From Timema cristinae (taxonomy: Eukaryota > Arthropoda > Insecta > Phasmatodea > Timematidae): a stretch of 64,000 nucleotides of DNA. Under the pieces are notes generated by a model. That model saw nothing but the letters and a program-made list of their open reading frames with translations, ran no database searches and was not told the DNA's origin. Below are positions 36,008 through 48,300 of the stretch, one piece after another; the stretch's first letter is position 1; the number at the start of each line of letters is the position of its first letter. The stretch lies in the NCBI GenBank assembly GCA_039000515.1, contig JBCFYV010000925.1:124001-188000 (forward strand), read 5' to 3'. The position numbers were made by a program, and so were the translations under genes.

Positions 36008-36178
36008 AATGATCTAGGTGTCACTCTCGCAAGAGACTAGACTGTAGAGGAGGAGATCGGGGTACGGATCCTGGTGGGATGTATTGAAGTTGTATTTTTC
36101 CTAAATGGTTTAACATCCCCTCCCCTACCCCATACGAAAATGCAGAAGCACTCCCTCTATATTCAACCTTCGTCATAC
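36008..36178 (+). mobile_element. SINE family A copy
   Basis: Head with GAGGAGATCGGGGTACG, body TTTTTCCTAAATGGTTT and CATACGAAAATGC, then TATTCAACCTTCGTCATACC. The 3' hairpin part is missing because the next copy follows directly. Confidence 0.65.
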
Positions 36179-36185
36179 CAGCTTC

Positions 36186-36345
36186 AGTGACCTCATGGTT
36201 TAAGACGTCACTCTCATATTAGACTAGGCTGCTAATGACGGGAAGATTGGGGTACGAATCCTGGTTTGGTCTACCACATTTTTTATTCCTAAATGATTTC
36301 TCACTCTCCTAATAAACCAAACGGGTAGTAAAATGTGGTTTCAAA
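36186..36345 (+). mobile_element. SINE family A copy in tandem with the previous one
   Basis: Head with GACGGGAAGATTGGGGTACG, then TTATTCCTAAATGATTTCTC and the conserved end AACGGGTAGTAAAATGTGG. Part of the body is deleted. The shared phrase GGGGTACGAATCCTGG with the neighbour suggests a local duplication or recombination between copies. Confidence 0.65.
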
Positions 36346-37324
36346 AAAGATATTAAAAATTACAATTCACAGGAATCAAACACAGGGATTTTAGCTTCGC
36401 GTGCCACTTCTCTACTATCTGGTCATCCTTGCTCGTCTCGTATTTAGGGTCATCTTTTACTAGTTGATGTGTTGAGACTAGTAAAGTTATGGTAATTGGT
36501 AAAAGTAATATTCAAGGTAATATAATGAATTATTTTGTGTAAGTTTAAAGCTATAAAAGTATCACAATTCTACTATCTGTACTGAATAAATGTAATTAAT
36601 GAGCCTTATTCTGAGAAGCAAATAGTAAACCCTAATGTGTAGAAACTAGTCTAAAGTATTTTGGAACATAATAAAAGAATGGTGGCGAAAATAAACAAAC
36701 AATTTATATTATTTCGACAAAACTTGGAAAGCATATACTACTACTACTCACATAGATCATATTTAATGTATTATGTAATTAGGTGTACAAAAGTTGTTAA
36801 AATATTAATTTTAACATATTTGATATAATTTCAACCCAACTCTGTAAATACACATTCCCTTTAAAACAAATACATTATTTTGATTTTTATCCTGTAGTGG
36901 CAAATTTTAATCATGCCAATTGTACCTAAATTTGGCAAACTTTTTAGAGGAGGAAATAATCCTTCGGTCCGAATCTAATTACACTTAGTTGGTGACGTAA
37001 TTTATGAATTATTGTTTTGTCCACAAGTCCAATTTTTTAAAATAAAATTAAAAGTGTTACGTGATAGCCTCTTTTGTAATAATCAGTTTCACCTCATTTT
37101 AACGAAATCATGTAAGTCATCTTGGAATAAAAAATACATACCTGGCTCTGTAACTTGCGTACAATGCCATATCAATGATTACTACATTTGAGCATTTCTA
37201 AAAACAGTTCTTTATTAAGAAAATTTTGTCATTCCCAAGGGTTACATTATTTTTGTAACCTATATTTACTAAGTCACCATTGACCAACCTAATGTTTTAG
37301 TTAGCCAAGTTTAATTGAACAAAT
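36346..37324. other. AT-rich stretch, no gene seen
   Basis: About 1 kb with no recognisable coding sequence, repeats or termini. Confidence 0.5.
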
Positions 37325-37330
37325 ATAAAA

Positions 37331-37364
<34 letters not shown>

Positions 37365-37500
37365 TACTATACAAATATAATAATAATATATGTAGTATAA
37401 TAATATATAATATACATAGGGAATATAATAATTATTATTATAATATTATGTATATTATATAAGTATTATCATTATTATTGTTACTATTACTATCACGGAA
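37325..37500 (-). repeat. ATT/TAT-rich tail of a LINE
   Basis: A perfect (AAT)n run at 37328-37364 and degenerate AT/AAT repeats continue to the stop codon of the LINE relic next to it. On the minus strand they lie directly 3' of that reading frame, as expected for the microsatellite-like tail many LINEs carry. Confidence 0.65.
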
Positions 37501-37504
37501 TGTC

Positions 37505-37832
37505 TTATGACAGGTCCATTCCTTTGTCAGTGAACTTAGACCGCCAATGTGCCCTGTTCTCTGCCTCCTCCTTCAGCTCACAGAATTTTTTTTCCTTCCT
37601 GCAAGTCATCCCATATTTGAATCCTACTTCATCCTAAGGATATGTCCGATACAGTTTGATTTGTTCCAAAGAATCATAACAAAAATTATTCTCTTCCCAC
37701 CCACTCTTCTTAGGACTTCTTTATTCGCCACCTTGTCTTGTCCACCTGATCTGTTCAATTCTTCTCCAGCAACACAATTTATATCTCTTCAAGTATTTCT
37801 TTTTCATCTTCTGAGAGTCCAATACGCGTATA
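37505..37832 (-). pseudogene. LINE (non-LTR retrotransposon) ORF2 C-terminus
   Basis: Minus-strand frames give, in order, YAYWTLRR, CCWRRIEQIRWT, DKVANKEVLRRVGGKR, CIGHILRMK and, after a frameshift, LKEEAENRAHWRSKF before the stop at 37505-37507. This order (WTLRK, W-x-RRM, NEEVLRRVGEKR, WIGHILR, A-x-NR-x-x-WR) is typical for the region behind the reverse transcriptase in many arthropod LINEs. The copy is 5'-truncated near 37,840, as usual for LINEs, and has several frameshifts and stops. The clade cannot be fixed from the tail. The plus-strand frame at 37547-38062 is its shadow. Confidence 0.75.
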
Positions 37833-37840
37833 AAACTTTA

Positions 37841-38246
37841 AATATATTTATAACACATTCAAATAGTTTTCCTGAAATTCATATTTTGAGCAATAATGTG
37901 CAATGCATAGAGGAAGGATTTGATTGGATTTCACTCAAGAATTGTATAGCTTACATTATCTATAATAAATCCTGTATATTAGAAAATGATAAGATTTTGT
38001 CCCTCCTTTTAATAGTAACTGGTCCAATAGTATCAAAGGTATATTATAAATCTTTCAACTAAAGTAATACTTCAACAATTTCTTGAAAATGAAGAAAATA
38101 TGATATAGTAAAAACTATTGGTTTTATCATCACTTTTAAGGCTTAGCCTAGTAACGTGCGATTTAAAGAATTTCTAATATTTTATTTTATTATATTATTT
38201 ATACTACTCATACGGATAAACAACAACAACTTAACTACTACTATAT
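37841..38246. other. AT-rich stretch, no gene seen
   Basis: Nothing recognisable beyond the truncated LINE end. Confidence 0.45.
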
Positions 38247-38365
38247 ACTGATTTTGGTTGGAAGGGCTTAGTAAAAGGCCTAATTTTTCAACCAAAATAC
38301 TATTGAATAGTAGGATACTAGAAGTGGAGAAGACCTCTCATAAGGCCCTTCCTATCAAAATCAGT
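38247..38365. repeat. 119-bp inverted-repeat element (small MITE-like hairpin)
   Basis: ACTGATTTTGGTTGGAAGGGC at the left pairs with GCCCTTCCTATCAAAATCAGT at the right (two mismatches). An inner part, AAAGGCCTAATTTTTC, also helps folding. No convincing target duplication. Could be a solo hairpin or a minimal non-autonomous transposon. Confidence 0.6.
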
Positions 38366-38817
38366 CAACTCTCTCTATAGGAATTTGCAAACCTAATTAC
38401 TGTATATCTTGTATTTTACCAACTTTGTTGAATTCAAAATAAAGTTCCGTTTTATCAATATTGTAATATTCAATAATTTTTTTACATATTTAAAACCCTA
38501 GAATGTTACTCATATTTTTCTTACTTTAATACTACTCAGGTTGAAAAGTCACACACAGTTTTTTTACTAAAATTAAAGCAATTAGTTACATTGTAAAGGT
38601 TGCGAGTCATAGTAGTAAATTAATAAATATATTTTTTATATAAAATAAAAATGTTAATCCAAATTAAAGATTAAAAAAATCATGTTCTTAGAAACATATA
38701 ATTAACTGTCATATTTTTCAAAAAAGTTTTTGTTGCCTCAAAAGATTTACAGAACGTTAACAAATGAAGTTATATAACATTTACAGTTGTAAATCACAAA
38801 GTACAGTTATCTTTCAT
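38366..38817. other. AT-rich spacer downstream of the piggyBac relic
   Basis: No TTAA-flanked piggyBac terminus could be recognised here. No gene seen. Confidence 0.45.
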
Positions 38818-39985
38818 TTAATACTTGAAACAAGAAGCACAAGTAATGCTGCGATGGTCATTGCAAATGAAGTTTCCATATTTCTGACAGAATACTACTG
38901 CATACTTCTTGTCAAACTTAGCCAGGCAGAGTTTGCATCTTCCTTGCTTAGCTGATGGACGAGCTTTGTTATTTGTGGCCATATGGGTAGTTTCATTTTC
39001 TATTTTTAGAACACTTTTTATTTCATTTGTAACTGAGGGATGTGAAAAGTTGTTGCATGAAAGGCTTAACTAATGCCATACCTAAATCCATCAAGAATTC
39101 GAATCGGTTACGTTTCTTCTGTCCCTTTGATGTCAGGTTGATGTTAGAAACCACATAGGAGTTTATCTCTCTAGCATCAAGCATGCAAAAAAATACCTAA
39201 AGTTGCCACCGACGGGGTTTTCTGCTGCAAGTAAAACTGTGGTACATTTGGTTGAGTGCCTCGACTCCTTTCGTTGAGTTGTAGAATTCAATTACCTCTG
39301 GATTTTTTGTTTCTGTAGATATAACCTTTCCTTCATGCATTGTTGAAATTAATAAAACAATTTTCCCCCTTTTAGAATAGTAGGACGTGAATTGTAGCTT
39401 ATCACGGGAGTTGAACAAAGATGTGTAGAGCTTGCATCCTTTTGTTTGAATCATTTCAATTGGAATTTCCCTTTTTTTTTTATTAGTGTCCCGACCATGG
39501 TTAGCTTCTTTACTTAGATCGATTTGAATAAAGGTATAGACGTAAACCAATTGTCTACAGTCATGGTGCGGTTTGTCCCCTGAATACATTCAGTCAAACA
39601 TAGTATAAAATACGCGCAACGGCATATCACCATTGGGTGTTGCTTTACCAATGTATTATGAACATGTAACATGACGTAGAATGTGTGAGAATCACAGAGC
39701 ATGACGATTTTTATTCTGTATTTTTTAGGTTTGTTAGGAATATAAATTCGGAATTGTCACTTGCCTCTGAATTCAAGAAGCTGCTCATCTATGATGCAAT
39801 AAACTGAAGGAGAATAATGTTATTTGCAGTTAACGACCAACTAAGACCACAAGTGACGAATGGAAACAAAGAGGTCTTCTTTGTTATGCAACTATTTGTC
39901 ATCAAACCTTAGACACTTGATCAAAAATCTATACATTTGGAGAGGCATTGTTGTTCTGTACACAGTTGCCCCTGTAGTAGAACCC
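38818..39985 (-). pseudogene. Broken piggyBac transposase
   Basis: On the minus strand, from about 39,985: TTMPLQMYRFLIKCLRFDD; then YCIIDEQLLEFRG (first catalytic Asp in IDE), followed by a stop where the family has Cys; VDNWFTSIPL (second Asp, ~39,550); KREIPIEM; and FYNSTKGVEALNQM. The family usually has KGGVDxxDQ here, so the third Asp is Glu and one Gly is missing. Then SRKPRRWQL, FFCMLDAREINSYVV, and a C-terminal Cys/His domain (GRCKLCL...ICNDH...CASC) ending at the stop 38818-38820. Further stops (near 39,870 and 39,830) and frameshifts make it inactive. The N-terminal part lies in the corrupted sequence beyond 39,985. The intact enzyme would cut at TTAA sites. Confidence 0.85.
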
Positions 39986-40949
39986 CCGGGGGTCTTTTGT
40001 TTGTTGTTTTTTCTTTTTAGCAGCACACACACATAATTTTAACTATAAAGTTTTATTTTAAAAGTTGTGGAGAACCAATAGGATCACTTGCATTTTTGCT
40101 TTCAGTTTTTTTTTTTTGTAAATCCAAATATTTTCTTTTGGTTTAGTGAAAAATAGCCCCTAAAACTCGAAAAAAATTTTTGTTTTTGGTTTTCCCTCAG
40201 GCCCTTTTTTTGGGGGATACAGATTTTTTGTTTTTTTTTCCAATTTTTTGAAAAGTAGTCCATTTATACTTTTTATTTAAAATTTTTTTTTTTTAAGGAA
40301 TAAGTAAAATTCTTTTTAAGTCTTACCCGAAGTTATTAATTGTTTTTTTTATGCAGGACTAATATTGGCTTTTCCAGATTTCCCCATATTCAGTTTGTAA
40401 TAATCTGATGTTTCACACCCATTTTTCAATCCTCCCTTTTCCCTAACACATAACCCAATTCACCGGGTCCCATTTTCATGTCACACAAGTAAAAAAAGTT
40501 TTAAAATTTCTTTTAAAGCATTAATATATTTTTTCCTTTATTAATTATCCGTTTAAATCTTAAATTTTTCTTTTAAAAAAACTTTTTAATTTAAAACCCC
40601 ACAAAAAAGTAGAAAAAACTTAAAACCCTGGGGGTTAATATTCCCCGGGGGGAAGCTTCTGAACAGAAAAACCCCCGTAAAAAATTATAAATATTGGGGT
40701 GGTTATAACTAAAAATAATCCCCTTTTTTACAATTTAAAATTGCCTTCATTTTTTTATTTTTCAAAAAGGGGTTTTTTTCCATCAAGAGGACTAGATAGT
40801 TTTTGTCCCCCTGGCATGGGAGCCCCCCTAAACCCTAAATCAAAAATTTTTAAATTGATGATAAAAATTTTTTTTTAAGAAATATATTTTTTTAAATTAC
40901 TAAAATTGTAAACTCTTATTAAAAAAATTGTGATATGAAAAAAAATTTA

Positions 40950-41060
40950 TAATGGGTTTTTGGAAAGGAAGGGGTTGGGGTTATGGAAGTGCCCCAAATT
41001 CGAGAGGGAGAGGGAAAACCTTTAGGAAAAGCACCCTAAACGACAAGGTTGGGCCCCCCA
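40950..41060 (-). mobile_element. SINE family A relic in corrupted sequence
   Basis: GAGAGGGAGAGGGAAAACC and TTTAGGAAAAGCACCC follow the inverted family order (clean copy: GGAGGGAGAGTGGAAAACC, then ATTTAGGAAAAACCACC). It shows that the corrupted block derives from the same kind of genome. Confidence 0.55.
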
Positions 41061-42239
41061 ACCCCCACGCAATTTTTTCATTTCGAGTTTTTGTCAGACC
41101 ACCCAAATCACCCAAAAATTTTTAAATTTTCCGGAAGTTTTTTGTAAAAACCCCTTTCCAACAAATTTTGTTTTTAGGGTGAGGTAGGGGGGTATGAAGT
41201 TGAATACCCCCCAAAAAGGGTTCCCAACCTTTTTTTAGTAAACCCCTTTAGCTTTTTGTAATTTCCTACCCCCAATTTTTTTGGGGTGTTTAAAAAAAAT
41301 TAAAAAAGGTTTGTTTTCTGTCATTTATTTTACTAAAAATTTAATTTTTAAAGGCACAAATGGTTTAAAAAATATCACGGGGTTTTGGGGGGTTTGGGTT
41401 TGGTTTTCTTTGGTTTTTGAATTTTGGGGGTTTTGGCCCCCATTTTTTTCAAATTTTTTTTGGAAAAAAGATTAAAAAAAAATATTTGGTTATTGAAATT
41501 TTTCCCCGGTTAAAAAAAACCTTTAAAGCTATTTTTTTTGTTTTTATAAAATAAGAGAAAGGTTTTTTTAAAAAAAATAAAAATGATAAATCTCGAGCCC
41601 GTTTTTAAAAGGAATAAAAAACCCCCAATTTCTTTTTTTTAATTTCCCAAAAGCGGTAATAACTTTTAATTTAAAAAAAAACCCATTTTTGCGAAAATTA
41701 TCAATTAAGAAAAAAAGCTTAAAAAGGGTTTTTCCAAAAATTTTGTGTTTAAAAAGGGGACTTTTTGGGTTTTTAAAATAACTTCCGGACAAAGTTTAAA
41801 AAAGGTAAAAACATATTGAAATGAAAAAAAAAATTTAAATTTTTTTTTGGCAAAAGGTAAAAAACCTGCCGAAAAAAAAAATTTTTGTAACTTAAAAAAA
41901 AGATTTTGGGCAGTGGCCGGGAAAAAATAGTAAATCAAAAAAAATTTTAAAAACAAAAATATTTGTTACTTCCAAAAATTTGACTTTTTTAAAAACTAAT
42001 TTGGCTAGAAAAATACAAAATAATAAAAAACCCCAAAAGCAAAAGCGGTTTGCTAGTTACCCCCTTTTATTGGGTTTGCGGTTTTATATAAAAATTAAAA
42101 TGAAAAAAAGTTCTGAATTGATTTTAAAACGGCACCCACAAAAGTTGAAAACTTTGTTGCGAAAAATGCCCGTCTGTTTTTGCCCTTCAAAAAATTAAAA
42201 AAAGAATTTTCAAATTAAAAATTTTTTTTTTAATACCCC

Positions 42240-42375
42240 AAAAATTTAGCGCGAATCCCCGAAAACCCGCGACTAAATCGCGTTTAAATCGCAAACATCT
42301 TTTTTAAAATGGGGGAATTTTCCCCGCGCTTAAACGCGCATTTTCGCGAATTACCCGCGAAAAATTCCCCCCTGA
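42240..42375. repeat. CGCG-rich cluster with inverted words
   Basis: ACCCGCGACTAAATCGCG, TTTAAATCGC, CCGCGCTTAAACGCGC, TTTTCGCGAATTACCCGCG recur within 130 bases, in contrast to the CpG-poor surroundings. Several words are reverse complements of each other, so the original may have been an inverted-repeat element. Base accuracy is too poor to say more. Confidence 0.35.
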
Positions 42376-45300
42376 AAAATCCCCGAAAATTTTCTGCTAT
42401 ATTTGCAATCAGGTAACCTAAAAAGGGTGAAAATCTAAAAGAAAAAATAGCCAAACAAACTTTCGGAATTTACCCGGGGAACCCCTCCATAACGCAGGGA
42501 TTAAAAACAGTAAAAAGGGGAAAAAATACTCAAATGTTTAAATTATACATACTTTTGGTTTTTTGAATAAAGGAAAAAATGAATTTTTATAAAAAAAGAT
42601 TTTTTTGGGAAACCAATACAATTTTTTACAATTTTAAAGAAGGATTTTTTTACTAACTATTGTATTATAAGTTTATATTAAAACCAAATTTTTTTTTTTT
42701 ATAAATTAAAAATTTAGACAAAAAAAAATTTAATCAGTGTTTCGGGGAAAAATTTGTTGGGAAAATTATAAAAAAAATTTTTCCGAAAAAAACACTCATA
42801 AACCTTACCTTTTAAATTTATTTAAAAATTATAATAAAAAAAATGTATTACCTTTTGGGTTTGGGGTATTTTTCCCCATGAAAAAGCTTCCAAATCTTGA
42901 AATTCAATTAAAGGGAATTTGTGATTTTCATTTTCTTCTTTTTAAAAATTCAACTTTTTTGCAAAAAGGGTCAGTTTTTTCAAATTCCCCCTTTTTGGGG
43001 GTTTTTCTCACTGTTTTAAAATTTTTTTATATATAAAATATTATAAAAAATTTAAAAAATTTTTTATATTTTATATTATATTATAAATATATATATAAAA
43101 AATTTACTTTTTAACTTTTTAAATCTTTTAACATTTTGTTTTTTTTCCTAATCCATTTTTAATAAAAAAAAGCTCCCCGCTGGTTGACCCCCTTGAACAC
43201 AAAATTAAATCCCTGAAACTTTCAAATTGAAGTTTTTCCCCCGGGAAGGGAAATTTTTTTTGGTTTTTTGTTATGAATTCTTTCATTTTTTCCTACAAAT
43301 TTTAAAAACACGTAAAAAGGGTTTTAATTTGGGGAATTTAAAAAACTAAAAAAATTTGGGAAAAACCAAACCCCAACCCAAAAAGGGGGTAATGATTTGG
43401 GAAAACCAGAAAGGGGTTTTGCTTTTTTTTTTCGCAAAGGGTAAAGAGTTTGGGGGGGGAGAGGAAGAAATTTGATTCAAAAAACCTTAAAAGAAAAAAG
43501 GAGTGGCGAAAATTTTAAACTTGCCCCTTTTTGCTACGGGAAAGGGTAAAATGCAAAAAAACTAGGGGTTTATCATTGGCCCCTAATGGAAAAAATCGCA
43601 AGTGAAATTTTTTGCATCTAGGGGTTATACAAAAAAGGGGAATTTAAAATTTCCCTAAAATAATCTTTTGCTTTTAAAGATTTTTTTAAAAAAATTAACA
43701 TACAAAGTAGAAAATTTTTTTTTAAATTTCCTTAAATAAAATTTTTTTTTTTAAATTTAAAAAATACATAAAAAAAAAAAAAAAATATAGAAAAAAAAGT
43801 TTTTTTTTTTGGGGGGTTTTTTTGAAGCAATTAAAGAATAGAAAAAAAAAAATTAAACTAAAAAAAAAAAAAATTTAAGATAAACAAAGGTGACTTTTTC
43901 TAAAACATAGTGTTTTAACGGGAAACCTTTAAAAAAAGCCATAAAAAAAATTTATTTTTTTTTTATTTTAAATTTTAATTTGAAAAAGATAGTCTGTGTG
44001 CAAAAACCTTTTTTTCCCAAATCACTTTTTTTAGAAATTGTTTGTATTATTTACCCTTAATAAAATTTGTTTGTTTTCTCATTTTTTTTTTTAAACCCCC
44101 CCCCCTAACCATCGAAATGTGGGGTTTTAAAGGGTCATGAACGGTTATAAAACGAAATTCAATAAAGGGGCAGAAAATATTTTTTTTTAGGGACACAGGC
44201 CCACCTTTTTAAAAAAAACCCAAAGGGTTAGTTTAGCCCCACGGGGGAAAAAAAAATTTGAGTTTAGGGGGGGTTTTACTGGCAAAAAAGATAAAAATCT
44301 ATTTTCAAAAATAAAATTTTTGTATCAAATTAACTTTTTGTGAAAGGGAAATTAAAATTCCTTATGGGTGTTTTGGGGACTAAAATTTTTGGGGGGGAAA
44401 AAGGAGCAAAAAAAAAATTTTTAAACCCCCCCATAAATTTGGTTTTGGGTTAAAAAATAAAAGGGTTTATTTCAGCCAAACTACATTTAAGGAGGGGGTC
44501 CCCCCTTAAAAGGACAACCCCCCAATCAGCTTTTGCAAAGGGATAACAAAATTTTGGGAAAGTACTATCACCCGACGACAAAGGGGAAAAGTAAAAAGGG
44601 GGGGGGTTTTTCTTTTCCAATAGAGAAACCCTTTGACCCGGAAAGGGACCACCCAATTTGGAACATTTTAATAGTCAGAAAAAAAATTTTTATTTAAGGG
44701 TTTGCTCAAACCAATAAAAGGGAAAAAAGTGGGAAAACCCCACACACCAGTTACCAGGAAGTTTTTTTTAAGCCAGGAAAAATTTTAGAAAAATGGCGTT
44801 TTAAAATTAAAATTTATTTTGCCAAGATACACCCAAATTTGAAAAATTTTTTTTGGAAATTTTTTTAAATTTTTTACCAAAAAGGAAATATCGACTAGAG
44901 AAAAACGTTTTTTTAGGTGCAGCAGGTTTTTGGAAGTAGAAATACACTAATAACCAAGAAAATTTAGGGCGTTTTTAAACCTACCCAAAGACTTTACAAA
45001 ATTGAAGCAAAAAAACGTTACATAAGGAAAGAAATTTTCAAAATATCCCTTAGAAAAAAAAAAAAAAAACAAACCCCTTTTGAAAAATTTTCCAAAAAAA
45101 AAAAAATAGAAAATGCCCAAACCCAAAATAAAAAAAATTTTGGGGGTTTTTGGGAACTTTGAAGCGGGAAATTTTTAGGATACCCCCTAAGGTAATAAAA
45201 CCGTTTGACCCCTTTTGGTTTCTAAACCAATATAGAAAAACCATATAGAGTACCCGGGCCCCCAGAAGGAAATAAGGGAAAAAAAATTGTAGAATATATT

Positions 45301-48300
45301 TAAGAAAGGGGGGTTTAGTGGAAGAGTCTTACCCCCCTTGGTCCGGGCCCCTTTTTATTTTTATAAAAAGAAGGGAAAGGGAAAGGAAAAAAATAAAATA
45401 CAGCTTTTAAAAGTTTTTAAGAGGACTAAATTCTGTTACGCGGGAATAAAACTATAAAACCCTTACCCAAGGGAAATCTTTTTGGAGGGGCCCGGGGGAA
45501 ACGGGTCGCTTTTTTTTAGGTTTTTTTAAATAAAGACTGGGTTTTGGAAACCAAGAGATAGAACAGCGGACAAAAAAAAAACTGTATTTTTTTACAAAAA
45601 CAGAACATAAAAAAGCGTCTAGTTTTTTGGTTTTAAAAACCAAGGGCCTTCCTGCTTTTTAAATCAAGGTTTAAATTTGGTATGTACTACGGGAAAATTA
45701 AAGGGCGGGGAAGTATATTTTTTACATTGAAATCATAATTTTTTTTAAGTAGAACTATGGGAAAAAATGTGGGACCGTTTGGACGGGAGTTTTAGATAGA
45801 CAAAAAAGCCCCAAATCTCAAATACAGCAAAAAAAAGAAAGGTTTGCAGTAAACAGGTTTGAATATCTAGGCCCATTGATTTCGGGGAATTAAGGGGAAA
45901 TAAAAACCAAACCCCCATGAAAAAAAGAACCCATACTTAACTATCCAACCCCAAAAAAACGAAAAAGGACTAAAAAAATTTTTTTGGGGGTTTATCGGGC
46001 TAAAAAGACGTTTTAAAAAGAGGGAAACTCCCCTTTGTTTTTTGGGGGCTCTGCCCCAAACCCCGGTGAGTTTTTTTTTTGCAAGTAAATTTTAAAAAAC
46101 TAAGTAATTCCGGGAATTTTTTTGGGAATAAGCCCCTTCCCTTTTAGCCCAAGAAAATTTTCCCAAAAAAAGGGACCCGCACCTACTTTAAATTTTTTTT
46201 CCACCATTTTTTTTCCCTTTTTTCGGTTTTTTTTTTTTTTTTTTTTTTTTCTTTTTTGGAATTTTCCCCCCGGTTAAATCCCTAGAAGCTATAATTTTTC
46301 CCAAAAATTTTAAAGTTTCTAGCTCACCCAAAGGTGGGTAAATAAAAATGTCAGTAAGGGTGTACCCAAATGTGGCTTTTTAGTTTTTAAAATTTCCCGC
46401 AAAAAAAGGCAAAACCACTTATGAGCTTACAAAAAAAAAATTAAAAATTTTAAATTTGGGTTCAAAACGAGAAAACCCCGGCATTTGACCCCTCAAGGAA
46501 TGTGTTCTGTACAAAACAATTTTGAGATACATGGATTTCCCCCAACCCATCCAAAATTAGTGAAGATGAAAAGGTTGGAAAGCATTTTTTTGCAGGGGCT
46601 GTCGCAGCTTTTTTTTGGGGGGAAAAGGAAAAAACCTGCCCCGTTTTTTTGCCTACAAAAATTTTATCCCCAAGCGGGACGGAACTAAAACACGAACCGA
46701 AAGAAAATTTGGGTTGCCTGGTCTGAGCCCCTAAATAGATTTTAAAGTGTTTCCCCTAAGGGGGAAAATTTTCAAAGGGAAATTTAAGGGCCCCAAAAAC
46801 AGCCATTTTCCAAGTGAATGCTTAGTTTAAAAGATCCCCTAACCCCTTGACCCCTTTTGGGCCCTTTAAAAGTTTTAGCTGAATTTGATTTTAGATGCCC
46901 ACATAACCCGGAAAAAAAAATACCATCCCTGAGGGACAAAGTCCACAATAAACAAAATTGAACAGGGCAAAAATATGTCCCTTTATAAGTAGAGGGGGTT
47001 TTTTTACATCAACCCCCGGGGAAACAGACAATTATTGAAAAAATAAATTTTTGGGTTTTTGGGTTTTAGATTTAGGAAAAGGGATTTGATAAGGATTCAT
47101 TGTTGTATTTCCCATTTGAAGACACAAGGGGGGTTTTTTAGTGGTTAAAAAAATAAAAAAAGGCCCTTTTAATTAAAAACATCACAATACCCCTTTCCCC
47201 GCGGCCCTTCAAGGGGTTTTCGGGAAAACTCAAGACAGTAAAAAGAGAATTTTTTTGGGAAAGGGGGAATTTTCCAGTGACTTTGGGAAAAATTATGTTT
47301 TTGGGGTGTGCCCGCTTGGTTTTGCGGGAAAAAACGGGCAAAAAAAATAACAGTACCAATTAGGGAAATATAAAACCCGACATCAGACCCCTTTTGGGAG
47401 AAAAGTACCCAATGGAAATATGGGCCCATTTCCCGTACCCTAAAAAGGGAAAATTTAGGAAAATTTGTCACTTTTGGGGAGTTTCTTTTCCCTCGGGGTT
47501 TGGTGTGAAGTTTTTCCCCTTATACCAGCCCAAAAAGCGGGACAATCCCCAGATTTTTTTTCCTTAAAAAAAGTTCTTTTTACGTCACGGACACAAAAAA
47601 TTTTTAATTTCCCCGATAAATGGTGGGAAATGTTTTTTTTTTAATTTTAAATTAAAAGAGACCTCCCAGATTTTCTGCAGGAAATTTTAAATTTTAAAAG
47701 ACGCCCCCTACCACCCTATGATTTAACGGAATGTTTAAAACCCGACTTCATCAGAGGATAGTGAACAGGTCTCTCGTTTTTTTGGGACAAACATAAAAAA
47801 ATGGCACGTGGGTGGAAACTTTTGGGCACCCGAGGCCTATAAAAAGAAATCAAAAACCCGAAACCGGGTAAACCCCTTTAATTTAATTTAGGGGTAAGGA
47901 GAGGACTTTGGCAATAATATAAACCTTGAGCCACCCTTTTTAACGAAGGGGTTTGGCCCCTCAAAATCTTTTTTTGGGGGGTTTTTTAAATTGGTTTTTT
48001 ATACAAAGCAGTGAAAGAGGCCCCAAAAAAAAACAAGAGGGGGAAACAAAAAACCAGTATTTGGGATCGAAAATTCTAAAAAAAAAAATTGTATAGAAGG
48101 GGAAACTTTTTTTTAATCTGCAGGATAAACCCTTAAAAGGGGAAAGGGAAATTGGAAAAAATAAATGAAAGGGGCCCCAATAGGAAAACCCTTTGGGAGA
48201 AAAAGGTTTGCCCGGGGATTAAAAAAAAAAAATAAACCTAAAGAAGTTGTTTTTTCCCATCCCAATTTGGCCCCTAAAAACTTTCCCGGGACAGCCCCCA

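Noticed and set aside
37547..38062. 171-codon plus-strand open frame
   Set aside because: It is the antisense shadow of the LINE C-terminus on the minus strand, where several ordered motifs are present.
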